Part shown: positions 56,187 to 64,000 of the stretch, piece after piece
Layout of the letters: the number at the start of each line of letters is the position of its first letter
How positions within the stretch are numbered: position 1 is the first letter of the stretch
Assembly: GCA_024372625.1 (NCBI GenBank)
Contig: CP099604.1
Location: 1-64,000, forward strand
DNA: 64,000 nucleotides
Reading direction: 5' to 3'
DNA from: Comamonadaceae bacterium OTU4NAUVB1
Lineage (GTDB): Bacteria > Pseudomonadota > Gammaproteobacteria > Burkholderiales > Burkholderiaceae_C
Notes under the pieces: generated by a model
What the model was told of the DNA's origin: nothing
What the model saw: the letters and a program-made list of their open reading frames with translations, nothing else
The model's database searches: none
Position numbers and translations under genes: made by a program

Positions 56187-57515
56187 ATGACGATCCGAGA
56201 CCCCGACCTTTCTATCGCCTCGCCCGGCGCCGCCGACGCGCTCGACCCCGTCCTGCACGCCGGCTTCAAGGGCTTCCCGCTCGCGGCCGCCCCGGTGCGC
56301 CGCAGCGCCATCGCAGCCCTCGGCTGGAACGTGCTGGCCGGGGACCTGCCGTTGCCCGTCGCACTGCTGCGGCGCGAGGCGCTGGACCACAACCTCGCCT
56401 GGCTGCAGGCGCGCGTCGACGACTGGGGCATCGACCTGGCGCCGCACGGCAAGACGACCATGTCGCCCCAGCTGTTCCGCCGCCAGCTCGACGGCGGCGC
56501 ATGGGGACTGACCTTCGCGACGGTGGGCCAGCTGGCCGTGGGCGTGGCCGCGGGGGCGCGCCGCGCGCTGATCGCCAACCAGGTCGTGAGCGGCCCGGAC
56601 TTGGCCGGCCTCCAGCACCTGCTCGCGCGCCATGCCGACCTGCGCGTCGTCTTCCTGGTCGATTCGACCGCCCAGCTCGACCTGATCGAGGACTGGGCGC
56701 GCCGCCACCCGCCGGCGCGGCCGTTCGAGGCGATGGTGGAGATCGGCGTGGCGGGCGCGCGCACCGGCTGCCGCACGCACGACCAGGCCATCGCCCTGGC
56801 GGCGCGGCTGCGCGCCAGCGCGGCGGTCCGGCTGGTGGGCATCGAATGCTATGAAGGGCAGGGCGCCACGGGCGAGAGCGGCCCCGATGCCGCCTACACC
56901 GACGCGCTGATGGACCGCGTCGACGCGGTCGCCCGCCACGCCGTCGCGCACGACCTGTTCGAGGGCGACGAGGTGCTGGTCTCGGCCGGCGGCTCGGCGC
57001 TCTACGACCTGGTCGCGCGCCGGCTGCGGCCCGCGCTCGGCCGGCCGGTGCGCGGGCTGCTGCGTTCGGGCTGCTACGTCACGCACGACCACGGCACCTA
57101 CCAGCGGCTGCAGGTCCCGATCGACGCGCGCCTGCGGTGCGCGGCCGGCGAGAGCCTGCGCCCGGCCCTGGAGGTGTGGGCGACCGTGCAGTCGCGCCCC
57201 GAGCCGCGCCTGGCGATCGTGGCCATGGGCAAGCGCGACATCTCCTTCGACCTGTCGATGCCCGTGCCGATCGCGCGTGCGGCGGCTGGCGCGCGGCGGA
57301 CCTCGCCGGTGCCGCCGAGCTGGGAGATCGGCGCGCTCAACGACCAGCATGCCTACCTGCGCTGGAGCGACGCCGACGACGCCCTCGCGCCCGTGGTGGG
57401 CGAGCGCATCGGCTTCGGCATCTCGCACCCGTGCACGACCTTCGACAAGTGGCACTGGATGCCGGTGGTCGATGACGACTACGGCGTCGGCGACGCGGTG
57501 ACGATGCATTTTTGA
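56187..57515 (+). CDS. PLP-dependent D-amino-acid deaminase (D-serine dehydratase-like, DSD1 type)
   Basis: 442 residues. An alanine-racemase-like barrel carries the PLP lysine K89 in LAPHGKTTMSP, and the C-terminal D-serine dehydratase-like domain has the zinc-binding His and Cys in ISHPCTTFDKW. Family members remove water or ammonia from D-serine or D-threonine-type substrates and release 2-aminoacrylate, which RidA clears. It starts 21 bases after the ATPase genes. Exact substrate is unproven. Confidence 0.82.
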   Translation: MTIRDPDLSIASPGAADALDPVLHAGFKGFPLAAAPVRRSAIAALGWNVLAGDLPLPVALLRREALDHNLAWLQARVDDWGIDLAPHGKTTMSPQLFRRQLDGGAWGLTFATVGQLAVGVAAGARRALIANQVVSGPDLAGLQHLLARHADLRVVFLVDSTAQLDLIEDWARRHPPARPFEAMVEIGVAGARTGCRTHDQAIALAARLRASAAVRLVGIECYEGQGATGESGPDAAYTDALMDRVDAVARHAVAHDLFEGDEVLVSAGGSALYDLVARRLRPALGRPVRGLLRSGCYVTHDHGTYQRLQVPIDARLRCAAGESLRPALEVWATVQSRPEPRLAIVAMGKRDISFDLSMPVPIARAAAGARRTSPVPPSWEIGALNDQHAYLRWSDADDALAPVVGERIGFGISHPCTTFDKWHWMPVVDDDYGVGDAVTMHF

Positions 57516-57532
57516 GGCCACCGTCGGACGCC

Positions 57533-58477
57533 ATGAACGCCCCCACACTGCTGCAGAAGGTCGCCGCCATCCGCGCCGACGCCCCGGCCGCGCGGCGCGC
57601 CATCCTGGACCTGATCCTGGAGGACCCGGACCGCGTGCTCCAGGAGAGCTTCGAACTGCTGGCGCAACGCGCGCGCAGTTCGGTGCCCACCGTCATGCGG
57701 ACCTGCCGCGACCTCGGCTTCGCCGGCCTGCGCGAGTTCAAGCTCGCCCTGGCGCACGAACTGGCCCTTGGCGGCTCGCCGCTCCACCGGCGCGTGAACA
57801 TCCAGGACAGCGCCGACGAGGTGGTCGCCAAGATCACGCGCAGCGCCGCCGCCTCGGTGGCCGGCGTGCGCGGGCAGCTCGACATGGCCGTGCTGGCGGG
57901 GGCCGTGGCCGCCATCGCCCAGGCGCCGCACATCGACCTCTACGGCGCCGGCGCGACGTCCTGGTTCATGGTCGGCGACCTGCAGGCGCGGCTGTTCCGG
58001 CTCGGCCTGTCGGCCAACGCGTGGTCCGACTACCACCTGCAGCAGGTGGCCGGCGCGGCGCAGCAGCCCGGCGGCGTCGTCATCGCGATCTCGCACGTGG
58101 GCGGCATGCCCTCGCTGCTCGACGCCATCGACATTGCGCGCGCCCAGGGCGCGAAGGTGGTCGCGCTGACGCAGCCCGGCACCGCGCTGGCGGCCCGGGC
58201 GGACTTCCTGCTCGGCCTGTCGGTGCCCGACGACGCGGTGATGCACGTGGGCATCGACGCCTACCTCACCCACCTCACGGCCATCGAGATCCTCACCGTG
58301 CTGGTGGCGCAGCACCGGGGCGACTCCGCCGTCGAGCGCCTGCAGCGCGCCCGCCAGGCGTTCCGGCGCCACGGCATCGACACCAACACCCATCCCCTGC
58401 AGAGCTGGGACGGCGGCGGCATCAGCGCGACGGCGCCCGCCTCCGCGCCACCCCACGACCACGGCGACCCCGCATGA
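57533..58477 (+). CDS. MurR/RpiR-family regulator of the D-amino-acid locus
   Basis: 314 residues from the ATG at 57533. An N-terminal helix-turn-helix of the HTH_6 type (RSSVPTVMRTCRDLGFAGLREFKLALA) is followed by a SIS sugar-isomerase-like domain (IDLYGAGATSWFMVGDLQARL; VVIAISHVGGMPSLLDAI). It sits inside the operon between deaminase and deacylase, overlapping the latter (ATGA). It likely represses the ridA/ABC promoter region, where GAAA-TTTC palindromes are found. The effector could be a phosphorylated sugar or amino-sugar breakdown product (family knowledge). Confidence 0.88.
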   Translation: MNAPTLLQKVAAIRADAPAARRAILDLILEDPDRVLQESFELLAQRARSSVPTVMRTCRDLGFAGLREFKLALAHELALGGSPLHRRVNIQDSADEVVAKITRSAAASVAGVRGQLDMAVLAGAVAAIAQAPHIDLYGAGATSWFMVGDLQARLFRLGLSANAWSDYHLQQVAGAAQQPGGVVIAISHVGGMPSLLDAIDIARAQGAKVVALTQPGTALAARADFLLGLSVPDDAVMHVGIDAYLTHLTAIEILTVLVAQHRGDSAVERLQRARQAFRRHGIDTNTHPLQSWDGGGISATAPASAPPHDHGDPA

Positions 58478-60003
58478 CGCACCCGACGCGCACCAGCGCC
58501 ACCCCATCCCCCGCCACGACGCCACCGGACGGCCGCGCCGCGCGGCCCGTCCTCCTCGAACGCGGTCTGGTGGTCGACGGCACCGGCGGTGCGTCGTGGC
58601 CGGGCGACGTGCTGCTCCAGGGCGACCGCATCGTCGCGATGGGGGAGGGCCTGCGCGGTCGCCTGCCCACCGGCGTGTCGGCGGACGACCTCGACATCGT
58701 CGCCTGCGACGGCCGCGTCATTGCGCCCGGTTTCATCGACGTGCACACCCACGACGACGCCATCGTGCTGCGCGATCCGCTGTGCCTGCCCAAGCTCTCG
58801 CAGGGCATCACCACGGTGGTGACCGGCAACTGCGGCATCTCCCTGGCGCCCTACGCGACGCCACGGGCGCTGCCGCCGCTCACGCTGCTGGGCGCGGACT
58901 CGTTCCGTCATGCGTCGATGGCCGACTACCGCGGCGCCGTGACGGCCGCGCGGCCGACGCTCAACGTGGCCGCGCTGGTCGGCCACACGACGCTGCGCTT
59001 CGCCGCCATGCCCGCGCTCGACCGCGCGGCGACGCCCCGGGAGGTGGCGGCGATGGCCGAAGCGCTCGACCGCGCGATGGCCGAGGGCGCCCACGGCATG
59101 TCCTCGGGCCTGTTCTACGAGGAGGCCTTCGCGGCGCCGCCGTCGGAGGTCACGGCGCTGGCGCGCGTGGTGGCGCGCCATGGCGGCGTCTACGCCACCC
59201 ACCTGCGCAGCGAGATGCAGGCCATCGTCGAGGCCCTGCACGAGGCCGGCGACACCGCCTTCGCGGCCGGCGTGCCACTCGTGATCTCGCACCACAAGTG
59301 CGCCGGTCCGGCCAACTGGGACCGCACGCTGGAGACCCTGCCGCTGATCGACGCGCTGGGCGCGCGGCAGGACATCGCCATCGACGTCTATCCCTACGTC
59401 GCCGGCTCGACTGTGCTGCGCGAGGACCTGGTCGACGGCGTGATCGACGTCCTGCTGACTTGGTCGGAGCCGCACCCGGAGGTCACCGGCCGCCTGCTGG
59501 CCGATGTCGCGCGCGAGTGGGGCGTCGACCAGAAGACGGCCTGCCGGCGTCTGCAGCCCGGTGGCGCGTGCTATTTCCAGATGAAGGAGGAGGACGTGGA
59601 GCGCGTCGTGGCCCACCCGCGCACCATGATCGGCAGCGACGGCCTGCCCCACGACCGGCATCCCCACCCGCGCCTGTGGGGCGCGTTTCCACGCGTCTTC
59701 GCGCGCTACTGGCGCGAGCGCCGGCTCTTCACGCTGGAGCAGGCGGTGCACAAGATGACCGGCCTCACGGCGCGCAACATGCGCATCGCCGGGCGCGGCG
59801 TGCTGCGGCCGGGGGCCATGGCCGACGTGGTGATGTTCGACCCCGCGACGATCGCCGACACCGCCACCTACGACCGCCCGCGCGGTGTCAGCGTGGGCAT
59901 CGACCGGGTCTACGTGAATGGCCAGTGCGCCTACCTGGGCGGCGCCGACGTGCCCGAGGCCCGTGCCCGCGCGGGCCGGATGCTGTCGCGGGCGCAGGCC
60001 TGA
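58474..60003 (+). CDS. N-acyl-D-amino-acid deacylase (D-aminoacylase)
   Basis: 509 residues, usual size for the amidohydrolase-fold D-aminoacylase family. Metal and catalytic motifs: GFIDVHTHDD near residue 88, GNCGIS, an ISHHKCAG zinc ligand and a catalytic Asp in IGSDGLPHD. It frees D-amino acids from their N-acyl forms, feeding the deaminase. Its ATG overlaps the RpiR stop by four bases. Last gene of the run; a GC-rich stem follows but no T-run. Confidence 0.88.
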   Translation: MTHPTRTSATPSPATTPPDGRAARPVLLERGLVVDGTGGASWPGDVLLQGDRIVAMGEGLRGRLPTGVSADDLDIVACDGRVIAPGFIDVHTHDDAIVLRDPLCLPKLSQGITTVVTGNCGISLAPYATPRALPPLTLLGADSFRHASMADYRGAVTAARPTLNVAALVGHTTLRFAAMPALDRAATPREVAAMAEALDRAMAEGAHGMSSGLFYEEAFAAPPSEVTALARVVARHGGVYATHLRSEMQAIVEALHEAGDTAFAAGVPLVISHHKCAGPANWDRTLETLPLIDALGARQDIAIDVYPYVAGSTVLREDLVDGVIDVLLTWSEPHPEVTGRLLADVAREWGVDQKTACRRLQPGGACYFQMKEEDVERVVAHPRTMIGSDGLPHDRHPHPRLWGAFPRVFARYWRERRLFTLEQAVHKMTGLTARNMRIAGRGVLRPGAMADVVMFDPATIADTATYDRPRGVSVGIDRVYVNGQCAYLGGADVPEARARAGRMLSRAQA

Positions 60004-60238
60004 AAACGCGCGGCGTGCGACCGCGCCGTGCAGCCGAAGCGGGGCCGGGGTGCGTGCCGGCGCGTGCGCTGGCGCACGGTGCGGCCCAGTCTCCGGCGCG
60101 ATGATGGTCGGTTGGCGGCACTGGCGTTCCAGCGCGATCTGGTGCATGGTGACCGCCGGGCCCGGGCGATGGTCCAAATCCGCCCGCGCCCCAAATCGAT
60201 CGATCCCACTTGAAGCCTGACCGCGAAAGGCGATTGCC

Positions 60239-60616
60239 ATGCTGAATGTTTTCATCGTCGACGACGATCGCCGGTTCATCGATTCCCTGTCCGAACTGCT
60301 CGGCGAGCACAGCGACATCCGTGTCGCCGGGCATGCCCAGACCGAGGATGCGGCCGTCGAATGGTTCATCGGCAATCGCGCGGAGTGGGACCTCGGCATC
60401 GTGGACCTGGCACTGGGCGCCGGCAGCGGATTGCGTGTGCTGAGCGCCTGTCGGGTGCGCCAGGCGGGGCAGAAGATCGTCGTGCTGAGCAATCACCTGA
60501 ACTCGGCGATGCGAAGACGTTGCACGCTCCTGGGCGCGGATGCGGCCTTCGCCAAGGATGCCGACATCGAGGCCATCCTCCGGTATTGCCGCGACGTGTC
60601 CGCGTCGAACCGCTGA
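60239..60616 (+). CDS. Stand-alone response-regulator receiver protein
   Basis: 125 residues, one receiver domain: acidic pocket D8-D10, phospho-accepting D56 in GIVDLALG, S84 in VLSNH and K106 in AFAKDA. It has no DNA-binding output and would act by protein contact, as CheY-like or Spo0F-like proteins do. AAAGGCG lies before the ATG. The GAF gene follows closely, so they may form a sensing pair. Confidence 0.85.
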   Translation: MLNVFIVDDDRRFIDSLSELLGEHSDIRVAGHAQTEDAAVEWFIGNRAEWDLGIVDLALGAGSGLRVLSACRVRQAGQKIVVLSNHLNSAMRRRCTLLGADAAFAKDADIEAILRYCRDVSASNR

Positions 60617-60724
60617 AGCGCCAGGCTCGAGACGTTATGTTTTCAGGGGCTCCGCACCATGGCGTTCGGTCCTGATTTTGTTTACAACGGTTGCCGCGTG
60701 TTCCCGCCGCGTCGAGAGGTGTGC

Positions 60725-60844
60725 ATGAGTTCGGATCGTCACGTGGTGTTCGTCGTCGGGAGGTCGACCGACGGCATCGAGTCCGCCTCGGGTGCGGCGG
60801 GGCGCGCACCCGCGGTGGCGAGCGCGACCAGGAATCCCGGATGA
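60725..60844 (+). CDS. 39-residue frame coupled to the GAF gene
   Basis: An ATG preceded by GAGAGG opens a short frame (begins SSDRHVVFVVGRSTDG) whose TGA overlaps the GAF ATG (ATGA). The product is not recognised. It may be a leader that couples translation. An upstream ATG at 60659 would lengthen it to 61 residues. Confidence 0.3.
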   Translation: MSSDRHVVFVVGRSTDGIESASGAAGRAPAVASATRNPG

Positions 60845-61392
60845 CCCGGGGCCATGCGTCGCGCAGCGGCATCCCTGATGGCGCGGCACCGACCGCGCGC
60901 GCCGGCGCGACCAACCTGCCGCCGGTGATCCGGCCGCCTTCGGATGAGGACACCCGCCTGCTGGACCGAGGCATCGGCGAGATCCTGCGGCTGATGCGTG
61001 AGGACCTGGTGATGGACATCGTGCTCGTCACCGTGCACGACGGCGACGACGTGGTCGTGCGCCACGCGACTTCGTGCCCGGGCGAGGCCGGCATCGAAGG
61101 CCTCACGCATCCCCGGGAGGAAAGCATCTGCCAGCGCGTGCTCCAGGGACGCCTGCCCGCGATCATTCCAGACGTCGCCGCGCTCGGGCGCACGCACGAC
61201 GTTCCCCGCACGCCCATCGTCCCTGGCGCCTTCATGGCCGCGCCGGTCGTGCTCAAGAGCGGCAGGCTCTACGGCGTGCTGTGCTGCCTCAACTTCGAGG
61301 CCATGCCCGACCTGGACGAACGTCATCACCAGCGCCTGCGGATGTCGGCGGAGCACATCGCGCGTCTGGTGGACGAGGCGGGCGAACGCTGA
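60841..61392 (+). CDS. Stand-alone GAF-domain protein, second copy
   Basis: 183 residues from the ATG at 60841. The GAF part has DIVLVTVHDGD, then EESICQRVLQGRLPAIIPDV and FMAAPVVLKSGRLYGVLCCLN. It is related to the GAF protein at 40337-40846, with an added 35-residue disordered N-terminus. It lies downstream of a receiver-only response regulator. Ligand unknown. Confidence 0.75.
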   Translation: MTRGHASRSGIPDGAAPTARAGATNLPPVIRPPSDEDTRLLDRGIGEILRLMREDLVMDIVLVTVHDGDDVVVRHATSCPGEAGIEGLTHPREESICQRVLQGRLPAIIPDVAALGRTHDVPRTPIVPGAFMAAPVVLKSGRLYGVLCCLNFEAMPDLDERHHQRLRMSAEHIARLVDEAGER

Positions 61393-61451
61393 GGGACCGG
61401 CCCGGTGGGCCACGCGGCCGGGGCCGGGGCCGCGCGCGTCGCGGCCGCCGC

Positions 61452-62309
61452 TCAGATGAAGGGCACGCCGCCCGTGACGGCGATCGTCGCGCCGGAGATG
61501 TAGCTCGCCTGGTCCGACGCCAGCAGCACGTAGGCGCCCTGCAGTTCGTGCGGCTGGCCCGGGCGCTTCATGGGCGTCTGTTCGCCGAACTTGCTCACCT
61601 TCTCCGGCGGCATGGTCGAGGGGATCAGCGGGGTCCAGAACGGTCCCGGCGCGACGCAGTTGACGCGGATGCCCTTGTCCGCGAGCAGTTGCGCCATGCC
61701 GCCCGACAGGTTCTGGATGGCCCCCTTGGTGGCGGCGTAGGCCACCAGGCTCGCATTGGGCTTGTCCGCGTTCACCGACGCGGTGTTGATGATCGAGGCG
61801 CCGGGCGTCATGTGTCGAACGGCCGCCTTGCAGAGGTAGAAATTGGCGTAGACGTTGGTGCGGAACGTGCGGTCGAACTCCTCCGCCGAGATGTCCTCCA
61901 GGCTGTCGTGGCTCATCTGGAACGCCGCGTTGTTCACCAGGATGTCGAGCCGGCCGAACTGCTCGACCGCCTTCTCCACGAGGGCGTTGCAATGCGCCTC
62001 GTCGCGGATGTCGCCGGGCGCCTCCACGCAGCGCCGGCCCGCGGCCTCGATCAGGCGCCGGGTCTCCGCCGCGTCGCTGGCTTCCTCGGCCAGGAAGGAG
62101 ATCAGGACGTCGGCGCCTTCGCGCGCAAACGCCAGCGCCACCGCGCGGCCGATGCCGCTGTCGCCGCCGGTGATCAGGGCGGCCTTGCCGGCGAGTTTTC
62201 CCGAGCCCTGGTAGGTGGATTCGCCGAAATCGGGGCGAGGCGACATGTCGCTTTCGAGGCCCGGCGGCTGCTGCGGCTGTTCGGGGAAGGGGGGCGTGGG
62301 GTTCTGCAT
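61452..62309 (-). CDS. Short-chain dehydrogenase, general-stress (YghA-like) type
   Basis: 285 residues with an extended Pro/Gln-rich N-terminus, NAD(P)-binding ITGGDSGIGRAVA, NNAA, and the active-site Ser and YAATK. The pattern matches the YghA/GS39 group of SDRs, often linked to stress or alcohol/aldehyde reduction. The end GATIAVTGGVPFI is typical. Substrate not known. It stands alone. Confidence 0.87.
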   Translation of the reverse strand: MQNPTPPFPEQPQQPPGLESDMSPRPDFGESTYQGSGKLAGKAALITGGDSGIGRAVALAFAREGADVLISFLAEEASDAAETRRLIEAAGRRCVEAPGDIRDEAHCNALVEKAVEQFGRLDILVNNAAFQMSHDSLEDISAEEFDRTFRTNVYANFYLCKAAVRHMTPGASIINTASVNADKPNASLVAYAATKGAIQNLSGGMAQLLADKGIRVNCVAPGPFWTPLIPSTMPPEKVSKFGEQTPMKRPGQPHELQGAYVLLASDQASYISGATIAVTGGVPFI

Positions 62310-62408
62310 GGCGATCGAAGGTCCGTTAGCGGGTGGGTCGAGGCGGTGCCCAAAGGGGCGCGTGTGCGACCAACATAGGAGCCCGCGCGCACGGGTCGCT
62401 GTAGGAAA

Positions 62409-63095
62409 TCAGCCCAACGTGTCCGCGGGCCGGACCATCGCTTCGCGGCGCGCCGGCGGACCGGCGAGCCGGTCGATCTGTCGATCGTGCAGGCGCGGAA
62501 TCGTCAGCAGCATGCACACCGCGCCCGCGAAGGCGCAGGCCATGTCCTTCTGCGCGTCCCAGATGTCGCCCTGCATCCCCAGGAAGTCCTCCGCGTCGGC
62601 CCCCGCGGTCACGGCGACGAGCCATTCGACGATCTCGTAGGTGGCGCTGAACGTCATGACCACGCACACCGTCAGGAACGGCAGCAGGTGCCTCGATCGC
62701 CATCGCAGCTTGCGGACGAACAGCTCCCGCGCCGCCAGGGCCGGCACGAAACCCTGGACGAAGTGCCCGATGCGGTCGTAGGGATTGCGGCTCAGGTCGA
62801 ACGCGTCCGCGATCCATCCGCCCAGCGGGACGCGCGGAAAGGTGTAGGCCGCTCCGGCGACCAGACCCACGCACTGCACGGCGATGCCGGCGTACAGGAT
62901 CGGGGTCAGCGGGAACGTCCTCCCGGTCCGCCACAGCCACGGCAGGACGATCGCCAGCGGCGCGATCTCCATGGCCCAGGTGAACCGGTCGTGGGGCTGG
63001 ACGCCCGACAGGGCGACGGCGGCGAGGACCAGGCCGTTGAGCAGGAGGAGGACGCGCGGCAGGCGCGCGCGAGGAGCGTCTTCGATGGGATTCAT
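62409..63095 (-). CDS. DUF2238 inner-membrane protein
   Basis: 228 residues from the ATG at 63095; the longer upstream frame is not used. About six membrane segments and the conserved DUF2238 patterns NPYDRIGHFVQGFVPALAARE and FSATYEIVEWLVA...FLGMQGDIWDAQKDM. Family function unknown. It is divergent from the SDR that runs off the window. Confidence 0.82.
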   Translation of the reverse strand: MNPIEDAPRARLPRVLLLLNGLVLAAVALSGVQPHDRFTWAMEIAPLAIVLPWLWRTGRTFPLTPILYAGIAVQCVGLVAGAAYTFPRVPLGGWIADAFDLSRNPYDRIGHFVQGFVPALAARELFVRKLRWRSRHLLPFLTVCVVMTFSATYEIVEWLVAVTAGADAEDFLGMQGDIWDAQKDMACAFAGAVCMLLTIPRLHDRQIDRLAGPPARREAMVRPADTLG

Positions 63096-63277
63096 GTCGT
63101 GGGTCGCGCGAGCCGTCGGGCCGAGGTGGGTGGTGACCGCCCGTCTTCGCAGAGCCTTCCCGGAACCGCGCGACCGCCGGTGTAGGCCAGGACTCGGATG
63201 CGGATGCTGGAATGTCCGACGCCCCGTGGCCGGGCGGGCGACATCGCTCGCGCGGGCCGGGTCCTCCAATCGCCGTC

Positions 63278-64000
63278 ATGAACACAACCCGCCCACCCGA
63301 AGACCCGACCGCCCGTCCCGCGACGGCCCATTCCCACCCCGCGCGCCGCACGGTCGTCGTGACCGGCGCCTCGGCCGGCATCGGCCGTGCCATCGCCTGC
63401 GAATTCGCCCGCCACGGCTGGCGGGTCGCCCTGCTCGCGCGCGGCATCGACGGCCTGGAGGGCGCGCGACGCGATGTCGAACGCCTCGGCGGCGAGGCGC
63501 TGGTGATCCCGACCGACATCGCCGACGAGGCCGCGGTCGAGTCCGCGGCGGCCCACGTGCAGGCGCGCTGGGGCCGCATCGACGTCTGGGTGAACAACGC
63601 CATGGCCACGGTCTTCTCGGAGGTCCTGGACGTCGCGCCCGAGGACTTCCGGCGCGCCACGGCGGTGACCTACCTGGGCGCGGTCTGGGGCACGCTGGCC
63701 GCGCTGCGCCGCATGAAGGCCGTGGACCGGGGATGCATCGTGCAGGTCGGCTCGGCGCTGGCCTATCGCTCGATCCCGCTGCAGGCGGCCTACTGCGGCG
63801 CCAAGGCCGCGCTGCGCGGCTTCACCGACTCGCTGCGCTGCGAACTCGTGCACGCGCGCAGCGACGTGCACGTCACCATGGTCCAGCTCGCCGCCTTCAA
63901 CACGCCGCAGTTCGACTGGGGCCGCACCACGCTGGCGGGACGCCCGCGCCCGATGGGCAAGATCTTCCAGCCCGAGGTCGCTGCGCGCGCGGTCTATTGG
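63278..64000 (+). CDS. Short-chain dehydrogenase, cut by the window end
   Basis: 241 codons are visible from the ATG at 63278, with no stop before the edge. NAD(P)-binding motif VVTGASAGIGRAI, NNAMA, and the Y-x-x-x-K site as YCGAK. The region ending FQPEVAARAVYW matches the larger SDR subgroup with a C-terminal extension, so the gene probably continues about 90 codons or more. A different SDR type from the one at 61452. Confidence 0.85.
   Translation, partial: MNTTRPPEDPTARPATAHSHPARRTVVVTGASAGIGRAIACEFARHGWRVALLARGIDGLEGARRDVERLGGEALVIPTDIADEAAVESAAAHVQARWGRIDVWVNNAMATVFSEVLDVAPEDFRRATAVTYLGAVWGTLAALRRMKAVDRGCIVQVGSALAYRSIPLQAAYCGAKAALRGFTDSLRCELVHARSDVHVTMVQLAAFNTPQFDWGRTTLAGRPRPMGKIFQPEVAARAVYW

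Overview
The window looks like accessory DNA on a large plasmid or secondary replicon of a Burkholderiales bacterium, most likely a Comamonadaceae member related to Variovorax (inference). Reasons: GC-rich genes, several lipoproteins whose mature end begins Cys-Gly-Gly-Gly, an orphan Bug/TctC-type binding protein, and a complete plasmid maintenance module: an iteron origin, a TrfA-type initiator and ParA/ParB. No rRNA, tRNA or CRISPR array was seen.

Region by region. 0-18 kb is a patchy, partly decaying accessory zone. It holds a broken CYTH-CHAD gene, a phospholipase D-like plus DUF2278/lamin-tail pair, a methyltransferase, an intact IS5-family element, small lipoproteins and hypotheticals, a broken DUF1045 gene, an EAL/GGDEF protein, an H-NS-like protein without a normal start codon, a nucleoside deoxyribosyltransferase, a ParD-like/methionine aminopeptidase pair and a ParB fragment. 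18-21 kb is an arsRBCH arsenic operon with an operator palindrome touching the arsR start codon. 21-27 kb carries two secreted lipoproteins and a LysR-Bug pair.

27.5-39.1 kb is a long minus-strand block: nikR, a TonB-dependent receptor, then a tight run of lipoprotein, DUF3604 (PHP-like), MFS/spermidine-synthase fusion, parvulin-like isomerase, HupE/UreJ-like membrane protein, 2OG-Fe(II) oxygenase and PCuAC-like protein. NikR, the receptor and the HupE-like protein point to nickel or cobalt handling; the joint function of the set is not known to me. 40-45 kb has a GAF protein, an MFS exporter, small hypotheticals and an orphan RelB/CopG-like antitoxin.

45.8-49.8 kb is the replication and partition core. 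About twelve 19-bp iteron copies, in two sequence classes and opposed orientations, surround an AT-rich segment with two DnaA boxes. trfA follows, then the convergent parAB operon with candidate parS palindromes upstream of parA. 50-60 kb is one coherent catabolic locus: RidA on one strand, and on the other a peptide-type ABC importer, a PLP-dependent D-amino-acid deaminase, a MurR/RpiR regulator and an N-acyl-D-amino-acid deacylase. Together they fit uptake and breakdown of D-amino-acid-containing compounds. The last 4 kb holds a response regulator, a GAF protein, two short-chain dehydrogenases (one cut by the window end) and a DUF2238 membrane protein.
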